A stretch of DNA of 64,000 bases from Argentina anserina (GCF_933775445.1 NC_065872.1:23374001-23438000); one strand, 5' to 3'. Counted from the stretch's first letter, positions 12,316 through 25,624 are shown. The notes: generated by a model from the sequence alone, not told the origin. Made by a program: numbers and translations.

Positions 12316-13839
12316 TGCCGATGAGACCAAATAGAGATATGATTCCCCTCTTGGTCGACGCTTTTCATGTGACGGTCCTGGGGGAGTCACGTTATTATTT
12401 AAATGGAAGAAATCGATTTCGTGTGGTCGCCTGGGTGCACCACTGTTTTGGGTGCGCTCATGAGAATCGCTGATATGCATCGATTATGTTGTGACCATAT
12501 ACATGGTTACATACTTGAATAGTTTTGACGATTCGAAACCAATACAACCCTCGTTTCTTATGGATGTGTCGCCATCGCGACTATTATTTGAATGTTTGAG
12601 TTTTCTTAAACTCATGTCTATAAACGATAATTCCAAGGTCTACGTACTCATTTATTTGAGTTGAAATCTATTACTCTGAAGTAGCACTGTTTGCTGACAA
12701 AAGATCCCAAAAATAGCAAATTCTATGGGACACACTTAAAGTGATTCAATAAACGTCTATGACGTTGTATATTACCAGAGTTGACCTTGATGCATGCTCC
12801 ACATCCGAGAAACACATGCCATTTTTGGCACCTGTATCTATTTATATTGAGGGAACTTTGGAGATGGAAACATAACATTCTTCCATTCTCCAGTAAGCAA
12901 ATTTTTTGAGCCTCAGGCTAAGGCTCTGCCCGATCCGATATGCAAGCTCCGGCCGCTGCCGTCTGGTTTTCTGAAAATCGGTGCTACCGGTTTCCGACTA
13001 GTTTTCTGACGATTGTTTCGTCATTCCTCATCATTTTTCCAGTATATTTCCCGCAATTATTGCTGCCATGTTTTACCAGTCCAAATTTCACCTGGTTTTG
13101 AGTTATTTTGACATGGTTTGCCGGTTTTCTCCAAGTCGTTTTATAACTGAAAACTATTTTATTATTATTGGTGACCACCCGCAGCAATTGGATGATTTTT
13201 TACCACCCTAATTGTTTAGTATTCACTGCTCCAATACCATGTTTTTCCAACTTTTAAGTTGAAGAATGTAGTTATATTTCCATGTCATAGATTCGATAGG
13301 ATTTGACTATATATTTTCAATCCTCTTTCTGACAATGTCCTACGAGGTATTGCTTGGAATTGTTCCCCGTGTCGTCGACTCTTTTAATTTATTTTGATGA
13401 TATCCCGCGGCGAAGTCGAGTTTCTTGCTGATTGTGTAACTACCCATACTGTTATACGGGATAGGCAGTTGTTTTACGGATCTCGTGCGGAGATTGTGAT
13501 TTATATTTTCGTGCCTTGCTAAGTTTTAAAAGGCCATACATGTCAATGATGAGTTTTCATCTTGATATTTGTGTTGAGAATGGAGAGGAATAAATCTGTC
13601 ATATTTCATTAATATTAGCTTTTTCAAGCTTTGATAGTAGCTTTGTAAGCATGCAGACATAGCTTTGCTTGCCTGCAGCAGTAGCTTTATGTAACTCAAG
13701 ATTCGTTGAATCATGGGTTCAATTTTGCCGTCTTCTCGGTTTTGATATGATCATTTTTGTCATTTTGAACGAGGTATGATGATTCGAGTTCTTTGAAATT
13801 CACATGATCATCTATTTTTCATGTTCACGAAGCGATTGG

Positions 13840-14800
13840 AGGATCACCTAACCTGTGCTCCACACGGTGAGGCCATGCCTATCTGTGCCATGCACAGTGA
13901 GGCCGAGCCTGCCCTCTCGGTGGCTCCATGGCATTTAGGCCGTCGGTGGCGGTATCCCCTCCTTCACAAGAGATTGTGATGCCTCCCGTGTTTTCTAATG
14001 CCTCCATGGCAATCTCTGATGCCCATCGCTCAATTCGCAAAGATTGTTCTCTTGCTAGATTTCAAGGAAGTTCTTTATTTGATAAGGCTCCAAACGAGAA
14101 CATTCCATTCTTACAAAGTATTTAAGGTGACATTAGTGGACCCTATCCAACCGAATGCGGACATTTTTTCAATATTTTTATGGTATAGGTTAAGAGCATC
14201 GACGCATTGGTCACACGTCGCTTTGCTTTCCACAAGGATCGCTGCATTTGCTAAGTTTTTAGCTATGATCATCATCCTAAGGGCTCACCACCTTTCACAT
14301 CCTGTCAAATCTATTTGATTGGATACCATTGGAGAGTTCACCTCCACGACTTTTGATGATTTCGTTTTGCATATCTACTGGGATCGTCATTGAACATATT
14401 GTTCCTCATGTTCATTCACTGCACGATCTAACAGAGGCTCGGTCTTGGTTATGGGTACTAACCTACCGGTTTTTGGATGGGGATATGTAATGATGTTGCA
14501 TGCATCGACACTTATTTATTTCAAACCCACAACTCACCCATCGTTTAGTGCGTACTAGATGGTCACTAGATAGGATCCCAACGTTCTTTTCACTAACGCA
14601 TATTTGGTTAAGTTGTTTATGTGCCTCTCTTGTAGTAATCTGAATGGGTCTACATAAAATGATTAAGTATTTTGGTTGGTTATGATTTATGAATCATCAA
14701 CACTTGTCCGCTATTTCCAATCTACAACCGTGGATCTCTATCCTGCGATTTTAGCAGATGGTCACTTTGATGAGACATATTTCCCGTCGTTAGGGGGAGA
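13840..14800 (+). pseudogene. Copia-A integrase remnant
   Basis: Frame fragments match Copia integrase. NENIPFLQSI is followed by a TAA stop, then GDISGP. An extra base in the CCC run (near 14142) breaks the frame, and a TAG lies in the next motif (14182-14190). Later fragments match HWSHVALLSTR and RAHHLSHPVKSI. The region ends with HFDETYFPSLGGD (about 14762-14802), the usual start of the linker after integrase. The first stop, the extra base and the TAG are all also present in Copia-D. Confidence 0.8.
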
Positions 14801-15239
14801 TATGGAATGCTCCCATTTCGGTTTTAACGCCAAGAATTGACGTGGTGTGGCACTATATCTCATTAAGATCTCTCACTGCTTTAAGTAAGCAATAAGTGCA
14901 ACGCATTATCGACCTCCAGAAAGTCAAAGATTCGATGCTCAATGACTTTACTAATATTGCGAAAGTGACGAGATCGCACATAAAATGTTGTGATGTGCCG
15001 GTAAAGTTGGAACTCTGAGAATATGGGAGAATTTCATATGACCTTATCATAGTACCATTGGCACCAACCCTAACAGTGGGAAGGAAGCCGGCAATGACAC
15101 CATTGTATGTTGTGGTGTTGTTGGCGACCGTGGTATTGAACCACAAAACAAGGGCGGCAAACACAAAGATGGACTAGTAAGGGTCATAGCTTCAGTCTTG
15201 GCTCCTACCTAGATGAGAGGGAGACTATTATTCTCTTGA

Positions 15240-15930
15240 ATCAAAATCCAGAAAGAAGCGAGGTGCGTAGGCACAAATATTTCGCCCATCATCAAGAGAT
15301 ATTCTCTAAACATGTGTATCAACTAAGTTTCTGTCGGACGCTACAGACTCATTTTGTTGATGTGAGAGAATAATAGAAATCTCTCAATTGATCGTATAAG
15401 CGCGCACATGTGTTTATGGATTGATCTCCCATGAATGATGATGTATTCGCTTATGCTCTTATTCCGTTGTAAAGTATTAGCGATGAGCAACTTGACCGAA
15501 GTGGAAAGAATAATAGATTTGTTATATTAGTCATTGTTCGTAAGTGTAATGAGAATGATGAAGTCATGCGATATGCAAGACTTTTAGCGCAATGATTGTC
15601 TCATTATCCTAGTATTGACTATGATGAGTTATATTCTCTCATAATGGACATAATTGCTTTCCGCTACTTAATCAGTAGTAGTGTCCATGAAAACTAATTT
15701 GCAGCATATGATAGTGGTCATAAAATATATGTAAAGGGATCTTGACACATATATGAAAGTGCCCGAGGGACCTTAATTACTTGATTAAATGCCTCCAGAC
15801 CACGAAGAGTTTATGTAATCAGATTGCGACGTTCCAGATAACGTAGTACAATCGGTTGCAAGAACTTATACCCATGCGTGTTTATATAAAAGCCAATTTT
15901 GGACTCTATTCCGTCTAAGTAAAGATGATG
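15240..15930 (+). pseudogene. Copia-A RT N-terminal remnant, palm missing
   Basis: Fragments resemble the start of Copia RT: CNENDEVMRYARLLAQ, then SIDYDELYSLIMDIIAFRYL, then DLDTYMKVPEG, and a last trace like CVFIK (near 15880). About 75 bp are missing between the segment after ATT/GACCGAAGTGG (15496-15510) and the VRKRNEK-like motif. Sequence after 15.93 kb does not contain the YVDD palm. Copia-D has the same gap and the same end. Confidence 0.75.
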
Positions 15931-16199
15931 AAGAGACTCAATAAGATATGGATTCATATATGTAACTGTTGTTGGGACACTATGGCTTTCATCATGAAGT
16001 GATTAACTATGTGCCTATGCATCGTCATTGGACTTGAATTGTTCCATTGACATGGGTTTCGTTCTATACTCGGTGAACCAACACAAATCCTATCCCCACC
16101 AACGCCGCCAACAGCTCCAACAACATCAATATATGCCTTGGTAAGCAGTCAACACTGGTAGCGTAGAGTGATGTGTATGGCTCCGTCTCGAACCAAAAT

Positions 16200-17032
16200 C
16201 AGTCCTTCATTGGTCCATTCCCCTATTCCTTTGTGAAAGACACATTGAATGTGACAAATCAGAATTTGTCCAGTTTCGTAAGTCAACTTCAACGAGACCT
16301 ACATGACAGCTCACTTGATGAAATATGGTGAAATTGTACCATTTTAAAGGTCTATGTGTCTACTTTCCAGAGACACCAACCATTTGTTCATAGCTATCGT
16401 ATTGAGTGAGTTATGGCCGTTTTAGCAAAGTAGGACAATTTTGTCCGGGAATTTGTAAGTCAGTCAACTTCGACAGAGCACTGTGAACTGCTCCAATCGA
16501 ATTAGGCTGTGAGCTTTATGTCATTGGAAGGCCACGGGTGTCTACTTTCTAGAACATTTTACGGTTCACTTATATCTATTGTGATGAAGAAGTTATGGCC
16601 GTTTAAGTGAGTGAAGATCATTCTACCCGAGAATATGATTTTCATTGCAAACTCTTGCTTTGAGTTGGTATGCAATCTTGTTTCCTAAGATCTAAGTTTG
16701 GCTATGTATAGCATGTATAATCTAAGGATATGTGGCAAGATTAATGATTAATGATTAGCCCAAGACTTTGTTTGAGAAACATGTAATGAACGTTGTATAC
16801 GATGTTCTTTGTACTCCTTGATTATGACACTAATCAGGGGGAGTTGTTTTGTAGACTTCATAGGGAATCTACCTCACATGATGCTATCAAATGTAGATAG
16901 TACGTTGTGCTCTTTTTCACTTCGATTAAACTTCTTCTTTTTACCCAAGAGGTTTTTATTTTGCTTGACAAGGTTTTTACTGAGGCAACGATGTGTGCAC
17001 CATGCAACCTAGGCATGCGACACAAGAGGGAG
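16200..17032 (+). other. Copia-A 3' non-coding region and polypurine tract
   Basis: No coding frame. The phrase 'GTGTCTACTTTCC' and its surroundings recur at 16355 and 16537, and match Copia-D (56620, 56840) and Copia-C (5870, 6050). The last ~130 bp (TTTTTACCCAAGAGG and CAAGGTTTTTACTGAGG) is the stereotyped Copia 3' end. The polypurine tract is at 17022-17032. Confidence 0.7.
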
Positions 17033-17249
17033 TGTTCTGGGATAATTAATATTTAACCCTTGTGTGTGTCTTAGCCTTATTAGGTTTCTTGTTAGAGATA
17101 GATTCGCATCTCTATAATAGATTAAGACTCTAAATCCTACAGGATTGTGGTTATGTAATACCTATATATATGCCACATTATCAATCAATAAACGGTTACG
17201 TTCTGTTCCATTACATTGTTATTATTCTCGTTTCGTTCCTCCTCAAATA
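17033..17249 (+). repeat. Copia-A 3' LTR
   Basis: 217 bp, begins TGTTCTGGGATAATTAA, ends CTCAAATA, followed by TSD TCCTT. Confidence 0.92.
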
Positions 17250-17254
17250 TCCTT

Positions 17255-17534
17255 GAATTTGTACGTAAATAAAAATTACTGAAAAAGAGTTACTTAGGGA
17301 GAGCCCGAACATGTTGAATCACAAGTGTAAATGAAAAAACAAATCCAAAAATTAATGTATGATAATGATGTGTATACATAGTTTAGGGTTTAGGGCTAAT
17401 TATAGCCATGAAAATAAACCAAATGGCAAACTTACAGACTGTGTTTGAAGAGACTCACGTTAATGTTGTACCCTATCATTACCCACACATTTACCTCGTC
17501 CACCAAATTTGATTTAAAAAGTCAACATATTAAC
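17255..17534. other. Intergenic, nothing recognised
   Basis: AT-rich sequence between Copia-A and the LTR-like block. No gene or repeat structure seen. Confidence 0.5.
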
Positions 17535-18930
17535 TGTAATATTCCCGGAATTTTATAATTATTTTCTAAGTATATTTCAGATATTGGAAAATTAGTGCTG
17601 GTTCGATTTTATAGTATGAGGGTGAAATCGAAGGTGTTCGAGCGAATTTTTACTCGAAAATGTTATCGTGAGGGGTAAGAGTTGACTCTTTATTCGTTGG
17701 GAATCTCAGAAAACTTCCTTTATGAAAGTCGTAGAGCTCGTCGATACGAGTTCGTCGATATGTGGCATGCATAATTTGGAGATTTTATGAAAAAGTTACA
17801 ATCCATAGAAGTTTCGGATTCCAGAAATTTTAAGTACAAATAGAAAATTTTCTCTTTAGGGTTTCATTTGTGCGAAACCCTCTTTTCTCTCTTCACTTAT
17901 CGCACCGCGCGCTCAGTCAGAATAAAAAAAATTATTTTGACCTGACCCGTCTTTTCCGACGCCATCCGGCGTAACCTGGCCTCGTGACCAGTCCAGACCG
18001 ACTCGCCTCCTTCCGCTAAGCTTCTATGTGGTGGTGGTTTGCGCCACTTCATGCTTGTCTGTGAGATTCGACGCACCCTCTTTGTGGTGGCGACCCGCAA
18101 TTCAACCCGGTTTTTCTGGTGGTTCCAGACGTTGGCACCGGCTAAGTTATTTCCCTCTCCTCTGTGCAGGCCTCTCTATGGTGGTGGCTTGCACCAATTT
18201 TTTCTAGTTTGGGAGAAACAAAGCTTAGAAGAGAAATGGCGATTCAAAGCTTGATTTGTCGAATCTGATGCTTCCAGTGATGACATTGGCCCAGACATTA
18301 TAGTCACTTCCTCACGGTCCTCCGCACAAGGGTCTCCGGCCTCAGTTCCTACCCAGGTGTAGCAATTGAAGCAGTAATCGGCTAGGCAACAAAGCCTTTG
18401 ATTTTCCTAGTTCTTGCGTCTAGGGAGTTCCGTTTTTATTTAGTGAGGTAGGTGACTCCACCGTTTGTCAATTATTAGAAGTCTTGTTGATCAATTCAAT
18501 GTTAGAGCATTGATTTCTTTAAATTGGTGAATAGTGAGCTTGCAGAAATATTTTGTGTGGTTTTTGGCCGAGTTGCTTGAGACGCATGTATGAAGTTGCC
18601 TATATTTACTTGTCTTTGCAAATATTGGTTATTTTGGGTTGCTTGGCATGTGTAGATATGGGCAGTATGATGGGTATTCACACAGACATGAGTGTCGGCG
18701 TGTGTTAGTGAGCCCAGGTAATGCACTGTGAGCAATTGGAACTCCAGTTGTCACGGACTCATCGTTATTGAGTTTTTGATATGCAAATCAATAGATTTTG
18801 GTGCCAATTCACATGTTAGGTGTCGACTCAAAGGTCACCCTCAAGTATCCAAGTTATGGTGTAGTGAGATTGTGAGTAGAGGATGTCGTACCCAAGGGAT
18901 TGGAAAACCCTCTCTAGCTAGGAGAACCTA
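17535..18930 (+). repeat. LTR-like sequence, probable Gypsy relic or solo LTR
   Basis: It starts TGTAATATTCCCGGAATTTT. It contains the phrase GTCGTAGAGCTCGTCGATA (17730-17748), of a kind common in plant Gypsy LTRs, then a weak TATA-like ACAAATAG (about 17834) followed by TTTAGGGTTTCATTTGTGCG, and a C/T-rich leader. No internal coding region and no matching second copy are in the window. The 3' boundary is a guess. Confidence 0.4.
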
Positions 18931-20039
18931 AGGGATGTTAGAAGAATATGCAAATGTACAAGTCACAAATCAAGGCTCACAAGTGAACCCAAATTCATGG
19001 TGGATATATGCAAGATGGTGTAGTAATTTAAATTTATTTCGGATGTGGAGTTACTTCTAAAAACTAAATGACCACTTAAAATATAAACTAGGCTATGCTA
19101 AACTAGATGTGATGAAATAGATGAGAGTTAGGACTTAAGGTTTCCTCCTCTAGCTTTTCTTGTGAACAATGATGCTACTAAATTGAATGATGTCAATCTA
19201 ACTAGCCAATTTCTCTCATTGTATCATTCTCGGGTATGACAAGGGACAATCTCCTTTGTTGGTATCAAGCAACCCCTCTCGGGTGTAGTACTTAACTACT
19301 CAAGTCATGCATATGAATCCGGTTAAGTATCAAATGCATTACCCTAAGTGCATAAAGTTTGGAGATGAAGAAATCATGCAAACCAACCATGCTTATCTCT
19401 AAGTGATTGTGGTTCACAACTCTAACATGCACATATGATATGCTATCATGCTTCAAACAACTAAGGTTAATCAAGCCTTAATCATTCATCATGTCATGAC
19501 AAACAATCATACTCAAATTGATTAAGTTTAAGCATGAATGTTCAACTTTTGAACTATCATATTAGAGTGCTAATGAAAAGTGCATCAAACAAAATATTTA
19601 TATCAATGTCATACAAGATTGGCTAGGGCTTTCACCCTAGCCCTAACAAATTAACTACTCACTCATAACCAAATACACAAGCTTCAATATGTTTATGAAC
19701 ATCAAAGTAAAGAGAGAATAGAGAGGTGACTATTGAATCTCAAGTTGAGGATGATGTGGATGAACTCATGAAGATCTTGACATGGTGGTGATGGAGATCC
19801 TCAAATGATGCTAGACTCCTCTTCTTCCACTTTGCTTGATGATGGTGTATGAAAAATAGTGGATGATGAGGTGAGGAAAACGTGGTGTTTGGGTGGATGG
19901 AAATGTTCTCTTACTCTCTTTCTCTTGGTTTTGGTGGTGGAAAATGGTGTGTTTGGAGATGGTGGTGATAGAGGTTTTTATAGAGGAGAATGGTGGTGGA
20001 AAAAGTAGAGAAAATTGAGAGATAATGGTGTAGTGAGTG
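18931..20039. other. Intergenic, no gene recognised
   Basis: AT-rich with several short open frames but no recognisable domain. From 19730 on, the sequence becomes rich in GATGGTGGTG-type simple phrases that lead into the minisatellite. On the minus strand this makes a low-complexity Pro/Thr/Ser open frame (19811-20068) that is not convincing as a gene. Confidence 0.5.
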
Positions 20040-20290
20040 GGGTGGTCATGGAGGAAGTGAGTGATCATGGAGGAAGTGGTGATAAAGGAAGGAACATGGA
20101 AGAAGTGAGTGATAAAAGAAGGAAGTGAGTGATCATGGAAGGAAGTAGATGATAAAAAAGTGGGTGATCATGGAAGGAAGTGGGGTGATCATGGAGGAAG
20201 TGGGTGATAAAGGAAGGAACATGGAAGAAGTAGGTGATCATGGAAGAAAGTGGGTGATTATGGAAGAAGTAGGTGGATGACTAGGTAATA
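20040..20290. repeat. Minisatellite built from GATCATGGAGGAAGTG units
   Basis: Ten or more imperfect units of about 16-24 bp alternate between forms like GATCATGGAGGAAGTGGGT and GATAAAGGAAGGAACATGGAAGAAGTG. Unit length varies, so the array looks like a degenerate higher-order repeat. Confidence 0.8.
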
Positions 20291-20700
20291 ATGGACCAGT
20301 GATGATTATACCCAAAATTAAATCAGATTTTTTACATGTAATATGTGTGGATTTTTGGACAATGGGGAGCCATGATTTTTATGAGAAAGAGAGAAAAGTG
20401 GTGTAGTTAAATTCTAACTAAAAAGATGAGATCTAGTTGTGATAGAACAATGTGTTGCTCCTCCATAAAATTAGCCGGAAAATACATGACACCACCACTA
20501 AAAGTGGTGGTGCTCCGCCATAATAGTGCCTCTAAAAGTGGTGATACTTGGAAAATTACTGGGACTTGTCGTTTTTCTCTTCTTGTTAAGATATTCTACA
20601 AAACATGGAAATAGATTAGTCTAAATTAAATTAAGCACATAAAATAAGTAAATTCCATGTTTTAAGGCTTTAGAATATATGAGAATTATGATCCAACAAA

Positions 20701-21046
20701 CCAAACCGAAATGATCAATTTGATTAGATTCGGTTCTAAAATAAATAAATTACGAACTCTAGAGAAACCGCACCGAAACAAGCGGTTCGATTCGATTCCA
20801 GTTTCTAGTTTTGAAAATAAGTTTAGAACCGTTGGAACTGAGTCCTCACAACAATATAAGAAAAAACCCTTAAAAATCGTCTTTTGTCGCCGCTCCCTCA
20901 TCACTTTCTTTTCTCTATCTTTTAGACTCTCACTAATCACTATTTAAATAAAAACCCTATTCGTTTTGCCTTACACTCTCACTTCTTCACTTTCTCTACC
21001 TCACTTCCTCTATTATTATATTACTTCCTAAAATCTAAATTGTCAT

Positions 21047-21079
<33 letters not shown>

Positions 21080-21368
21080 GTTCTTCTTGAATTAATTGAG
21101 TATGTTAATTGTTGATCATTGTATTAAAGAGGTTGTTGAGGTTCTGTATTTACATTTTGATTTAGTTTATTATATGATTATTATTTATAGCTTGGAGGTA
21201 AACAAATATTACACTGAATTTTTAGAACTGTAAAAACCCAAAAACCGATCCGATATTTGTCAGTTCCGGTTTTAGAAAAAATGGTGCTAAATCTGGACCA
21301 CTTTTTCTTTTCCGATTCCGGTTTCGGTTTAAGAAAAAAAATCATTATTTTGGAACTGATCTCAAGCC
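20701..21368. repeat. Inverted repeat copy 1 flanking the membrane-protein gene
   Basis: It matches the reverse complement of 26373-27028 over nearly its full length (roughly 85-90% by eye). Shared blocks include GAGAAACCGCACCGAAACAA, CGCTCCCTCATCACTTTCTT and ACCGATCCGATATTTGTC. Both ends are rich in CCGGTTCCG-like phrases and GATCTCAAGCC, typical of hAT-like non-autonomous elements, but no perfect terminal repeats or 8-bp duplications were confirmed. It holds a (CT)n microsatellite at 21049-21077 that is much shorter in copy 2. Confidence 0.8.
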
Positions 21369-21881
21369 TAGTGTGGGCTTTTTTGGCCTTAATCAACATC
21401 GATCATGGGGATACCCCCTTTGCGTAGGATGGTACTAGCGGTCATCAAATAAGTGAGCTGGTCACGCAAACATATTATTTTTGGTTACTGGTGAACATTT
21501 TTTTATTGTTTTGAGGTTCATGCTAGGGTTGGGTGCACTCAATTCCTTAGTTAGGATTTTCCTTGTTATGGTTCTTTACTGAATTCCAGTTTATGCCCCC
21601 AAGGGGGTGAATTAGGTTGTTGTATCTTTATCTTATTCTTGAGTTCTATATCAATGACAATATTATTGCGTTTTAAAAAGAAATGGTTAAAATTGATAGA
21701 AGTAACAAATTAATTTAAAAATAAGAATTTAAAATACTAAATTATCCATTTTTATAAATCATATAACAAATTGTTCAAATAACTATACAAAATAAAATAA
21801 AAAGTAAGCAAGGAATTGACTTTTTGAAGGAAACTCGAAAACAGTGTAGAGAATAATCGAGGCAGCATAGAGTGTGGGGTG
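21369..21881 (+). promoter_or_regulatory. Upstream region and 5' UTR of the membrane-protein gene
   Basis: About 510 bp between repeat copy 1 and the ATG. The proximal part (21690-21800) is strongly AT-rich and includes AACTATACAAAATAAAAT, but no clear TATA box can be chosen. The gene's promoter must lie here or extend into the repeat. Confidence 0.35.
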
Positions 21882-24800
21882 ATGGAGGAAGCAGAAGCTC
21901 CGACTGATCGTCCTCCGTATGTGGAGGTGAAGTGCGAGATCTCAGGTATGAGAAGGCGCTTCGCAATTGGCACGGAAGCTGGTTTCGCAGTGTCTGTCAT
22001 CAACGACAAATTGGGTTCAGTTGACTCTGTGTACATTGAAGCCGTCAAGGATGGTGAGGAGCCCATCACTTTCGGACCCAACTCACTTCTCGTCGACTAC
22101 GGCCACGGTTGGACATTGCACACTGTTACCCAACTCGTATTTTCTGGTAATTATTCATCGTTTTCTTATGTTTGGTTTTGTCCAGATTTGTTTTGTTTAA
22201 TGTTTTCATTTGGTTCAACTATAGGTGAAGAAGGTGTTGTTAGGCCTAAGCCAAAGCAAGTTCCTCATGTAATGGTATGTGCTTAATCATCTTGTATGTG
22301 TTTTCTGCTCCTTAACTATTTCGTTTAGATGAGTTCAAACTGGATATTGGTTTGGAAATCGCTAGCATACAATATCAGATTTGACCAGAGATTCTGTGTT
22401 TTACCTCAAGTGCCAGTACAAGATGATATAATGTAAATAATTCATATAATTCCATGTGAAATTTTGACAGTGAAACAGCAACAACTGAATGCTTTCATTA
22501 GGAACATGGAACATCTTATTCATAAGCGTGTATTTTATATCCGGAGAACAACAAACTGTGCATTGAAGGAAGATTCCTTGCCATATATGATGGGAAATTA
22601 AGTCGTAACAATTGACCTAAAACTTGGTTGGATTAAGAATTAGTTTGAAATATGTGACCGCTGGATGACTTTAATTCCAAGTTTCTTCCGCTTTCCTGTT
22701 GCTACACCAAACACACGTTTACTCATGGCTTTTTCCGTCCTCAGAACAATTTAATTATAAAAGGAGAACCTTACAGCATCTCTCACATTAGCATGACCTA
22801 CTAGTAAGGAACAGAGGTGGACTTTTGGTCTCTGGACCTGTTGACAATAATAAGAATGATAAAAGGAACCATTGAAACTTTTGTGGATTTTCTGGAGTCC
22901 TCTAGCTGTACTTATAGTGTTTCATCTTTCTTTATATAGTATTATAGTGTAGATTGCGTGTTCTTTCTCTTAGCTCATGTAAGTGTTCCTAAGGCATTAA
23001 CTGTCAGTCATAAATATTTAGACTTTTAGGTCCTAAAGTCTTTAATGAGAGTCATTAAATGGTTGTTTGTTCTAGTATCTGTTCTATATGAGGGCCAAAG
23101 GTATTTGTACAGATCAAATTAATTGTGTTTTGTGATAACCAGATTCCTCTCGAGTGGTTTGTCTGTTCGTGAGATGTCTTGGTGTCATTCCAAGTAATAT
23201 TTCTTGACATGTCAAGTATGCATATGGTGTGATTCCATATATTCTCCCTTTTCCTAAAAAGTCAGGCCTCTAAACCAACAACATATAAGAATCACCCATA
23301 TTGCATACTTGACATCACATGAAGAATTCTTTAGAAGGTCTTAGAATGGCAAAGTTCAGAAACAATGCCCCTATGTGTCCCTGCATCATTTTTTGTTGCA
23401 TGTCGCATTATTTCTTGTTGCCATACCATTCACCCCACTTTTTAAAAGCTATATTATTTCCCTTAGAAGGTCTTCAGTGTGTTCTATAATTTTTGTTGCG
23501 TCACAAGTAGGAAACTCAACCTAGTAGAAACTTGCATTTTAGTAGGAACAGTCTTTCCAAATCAAGAAGCTTCGTGCACTGTCTAAAAGATCCCTTCCTA
23601 GCTAAGGCATGATCTAGAAAATTGTAGTACAGTAGCTTTTCTGTAATGTGATTTTAAGCAAGAGATATTTATATTTAACATACGGCTGAGTTCTTATTCC
23701 TAGTGCTGTCAGTACTCTTAAACCATTCATTAAATTCTAGATATCCTCAAAGGCCACTACAGAAATTATCTTTATTTAGAATAAGCTCATCAAACATCTC
23801 CACAAGAACATGGATCATTTATGCAGTTCCATATCTTTCTGTTTAAGGGTTTGGACTTGTGTCAATTCACTGAGCATAAACTTCGTGTTAAAACTACAAA
23901 GTTCGAAATCCTAAATTCCTAAGTGACTGTTACTGTCAATCCATCCTAAGGTCAGACAGAGATCTGTGATATCTTCTTTTTCAAAGCTTGGGGAATTGTT
24001 GGTAGGATGTGACATGTTTATTTGGGCAATTTTTGTAGGGTGTTTTCCTTTAGATTTTGTATCAGTTCAACTTATATCCGTTTGATTATGACAACAACCT
24101 CACTTAATCAGGCTTAAGAATTCTACAGGATTATAGTACAAGTATTTCAATAAATAGTGGAGTTGGTCCTAGTGGTGACTGGCGTAGTAGAAGATGATTG
24201 GCTAAAGTTTTGGTAGTTCTGAGTATGACTGAAGGTTGTTTGAGTCGATGAACTTTGATATTAAGTCATTGTGACTTCTCTATAGTGGAGAGGAAGAATT
24301 TTAATTGGTTAATTAAGAGTTTTATTTGCGGTTTTAGTTTTTCATACAAATACCATCATACTGAAAACTAAAAGACACAACTCCAAACTAAATTGAAGAT
24401 GTATATCGGAAAACATATTCACATGCACTTCTAGGAACTTATTATGTTTTCAAGTTTTGGTTCACTAAATTACTCATAGTCTCGAAGACATGTGACACAG
24501 AGGCTTCAGTATGCACTATGCATAAATCAGCTGGTTAATTTTGTGTGGACTTGATATCGACAATTCAGGACGCCTGATAATTGACTGGAAACAAGTTCGG
24601 GAAGAAAGAGGCTAATATAACATCACCCTGATAAGATTTTGTTTTCTAAAATATAAAAACCAGATTTAGTAGCAGCTACTTTTTGTTATAAAACAGTACA
24701 GCTTTCAATATACATTCAGATATAAATAACAAGATGTATAACTTTGTTTGGACTTTAGAGATAGAGAATTGATAATTTGAACCTGACACTTCGAGTGAGA

Positions 24801-25624
24801 AATTCCTGACATCTCAACTACTTGTCATACATTCTATCTCTTGCTTTAATGTTATACTTCTGATAGCTTGCTATATAGTTCACAATTATTTACAACATTT
24901 TGTTCTAATATAGTAATATTGTGAGGGCTCAAAATCAAATTTTTGTGTTTAAGTGATCTTACCTAACCAAGCCACACAGATTCATTGGAATTTTTTGGGG
25001 CATAGGTACATAATTTACATGTAAGAGCTATTGCTCGTGGAATTTGGGATCCTCATGTTGGTAAACCATCTGTAGACTTGTAGAGGCTTTCCCCTATAGC
25101 CTGAAAGCGTAGCTGTTAAGGGCCTTTTTGGACAACACTATTTAATAATTTTTGTGGCATTGTTATTTTGTGTGTGTGTGTGTGTGTGGTAAATATGGTC
25201 TTGTTTATTTGGTGGCAAACATAAACAGTTTATGCTGAGCTGAATCTTGATTTTATGGTCTAATCCTTTTTCGAAACTTTCAAACAAAGAAAGTAACTTG
25301 CAATGCATAATTTTTTGAACATTATCTATGGACTTGCAATGATTTAATTATCTACTGTAGCCCTCATGGGTGTAGCTTGACCGTTTAAATGATCAAGCTA
25401 TTATAATGTGTTGTCTTCAGCTTAATATTAAATCAGGTCTTTTTCTTTTGCAGAGCTCTGACAACTTGCTTGCTAAAAAGAGGGTACCAAATCAAGCAAT
25501 CAATTTTATGTACATTGGAAAGATACTGTTAGCTTTCATTTTAATTTTTGTACTCGGCGCAGTTTTGACTCTGGTTCTTGAAAACGTTCCTAGGCTGATA
25601 GAGTTGCTCGAACAGTACGTGTAA
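21882..25624 (+). CDS. Small single-pass membrane protein, plant-specific, unknown function
   Basis: Three exons: 21882-22146, 22225-22274 and 25454-25624, phases 1 and 0, all GT-AG, giving 161 residues. The second intron is 3.2 kb. The start is the ATG at 21882 (MEEAEAP); no upstream in-frame ATG was seen. Residues 1 to about 90 are soluble and mixed-charge (VEVKCEISGM, IGTEAGFAVSVINDKLGSV, GEEPITFGPNSLLVDYG). A short Lys/Pro linker follows (RPKPKQVP). A strongly hydrophobic helix (YIGKILLAFILIFVLGAVLT) lies near residues 128-147, with a short tail (ENVPRLIELLEQYV). The layout suggests a tail-anchored-like or type II membrane protein. I recall similar unannotated plant proteins but no function. 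The frame is intact and the splice sites are good, so it looks like a working gene. It is bracketed by inverted repeats. Confidence 0.85.
25169..25189. repeat. (TG)n microsatellite in intron 2 of the membrane-protein gene
   Basis: About ten uninterrupted TG dinucleotides, intronic. Confidence 0.9.

Larger units (their letters stand above)
11130..17249 (+). mobile_element. Copia-A: complete, old, coding-dead Copia element
   Basis: It is bounded by 217-bp LTRs (11130-11346 and 17033-17249) that start TGTTC and end CA/TA, with a 5-bp target duplication TCCTT (11125-11129 and 17250-17254). The LTRs differ at about 22 positions, around 10%, so the insertion is old. A purine tract (ACAAGAGGGAG) abuts the 3' LTR, and CGTTATCATG follows the 5' LTR. 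The internal region carries integrase and N-terminal RT remnants in Copia order, but no RT palm with its YVDD motif and no recognisable full gag. The 3' ~800 bp is non-coding. It belongs to the same family as Copia-D (LTR sequence and internal sequence shared). Confidence 0.92.

Noticed and set aside
14853..15164. Minus-strand frame in Copia-A with a similar plus-strand frame at 58067-58264
   Set aside because: It is antisense to the Copia linker region in both copies. Similarity is explained by family homology, and no promoter or domain was seen.
19811..20068. 85-codon minus-strand frame rich in His/Thr/Pro/Ser
   Set aside because: It is caused by GTGGTGATGG simple sequence bordering the minisatellite.
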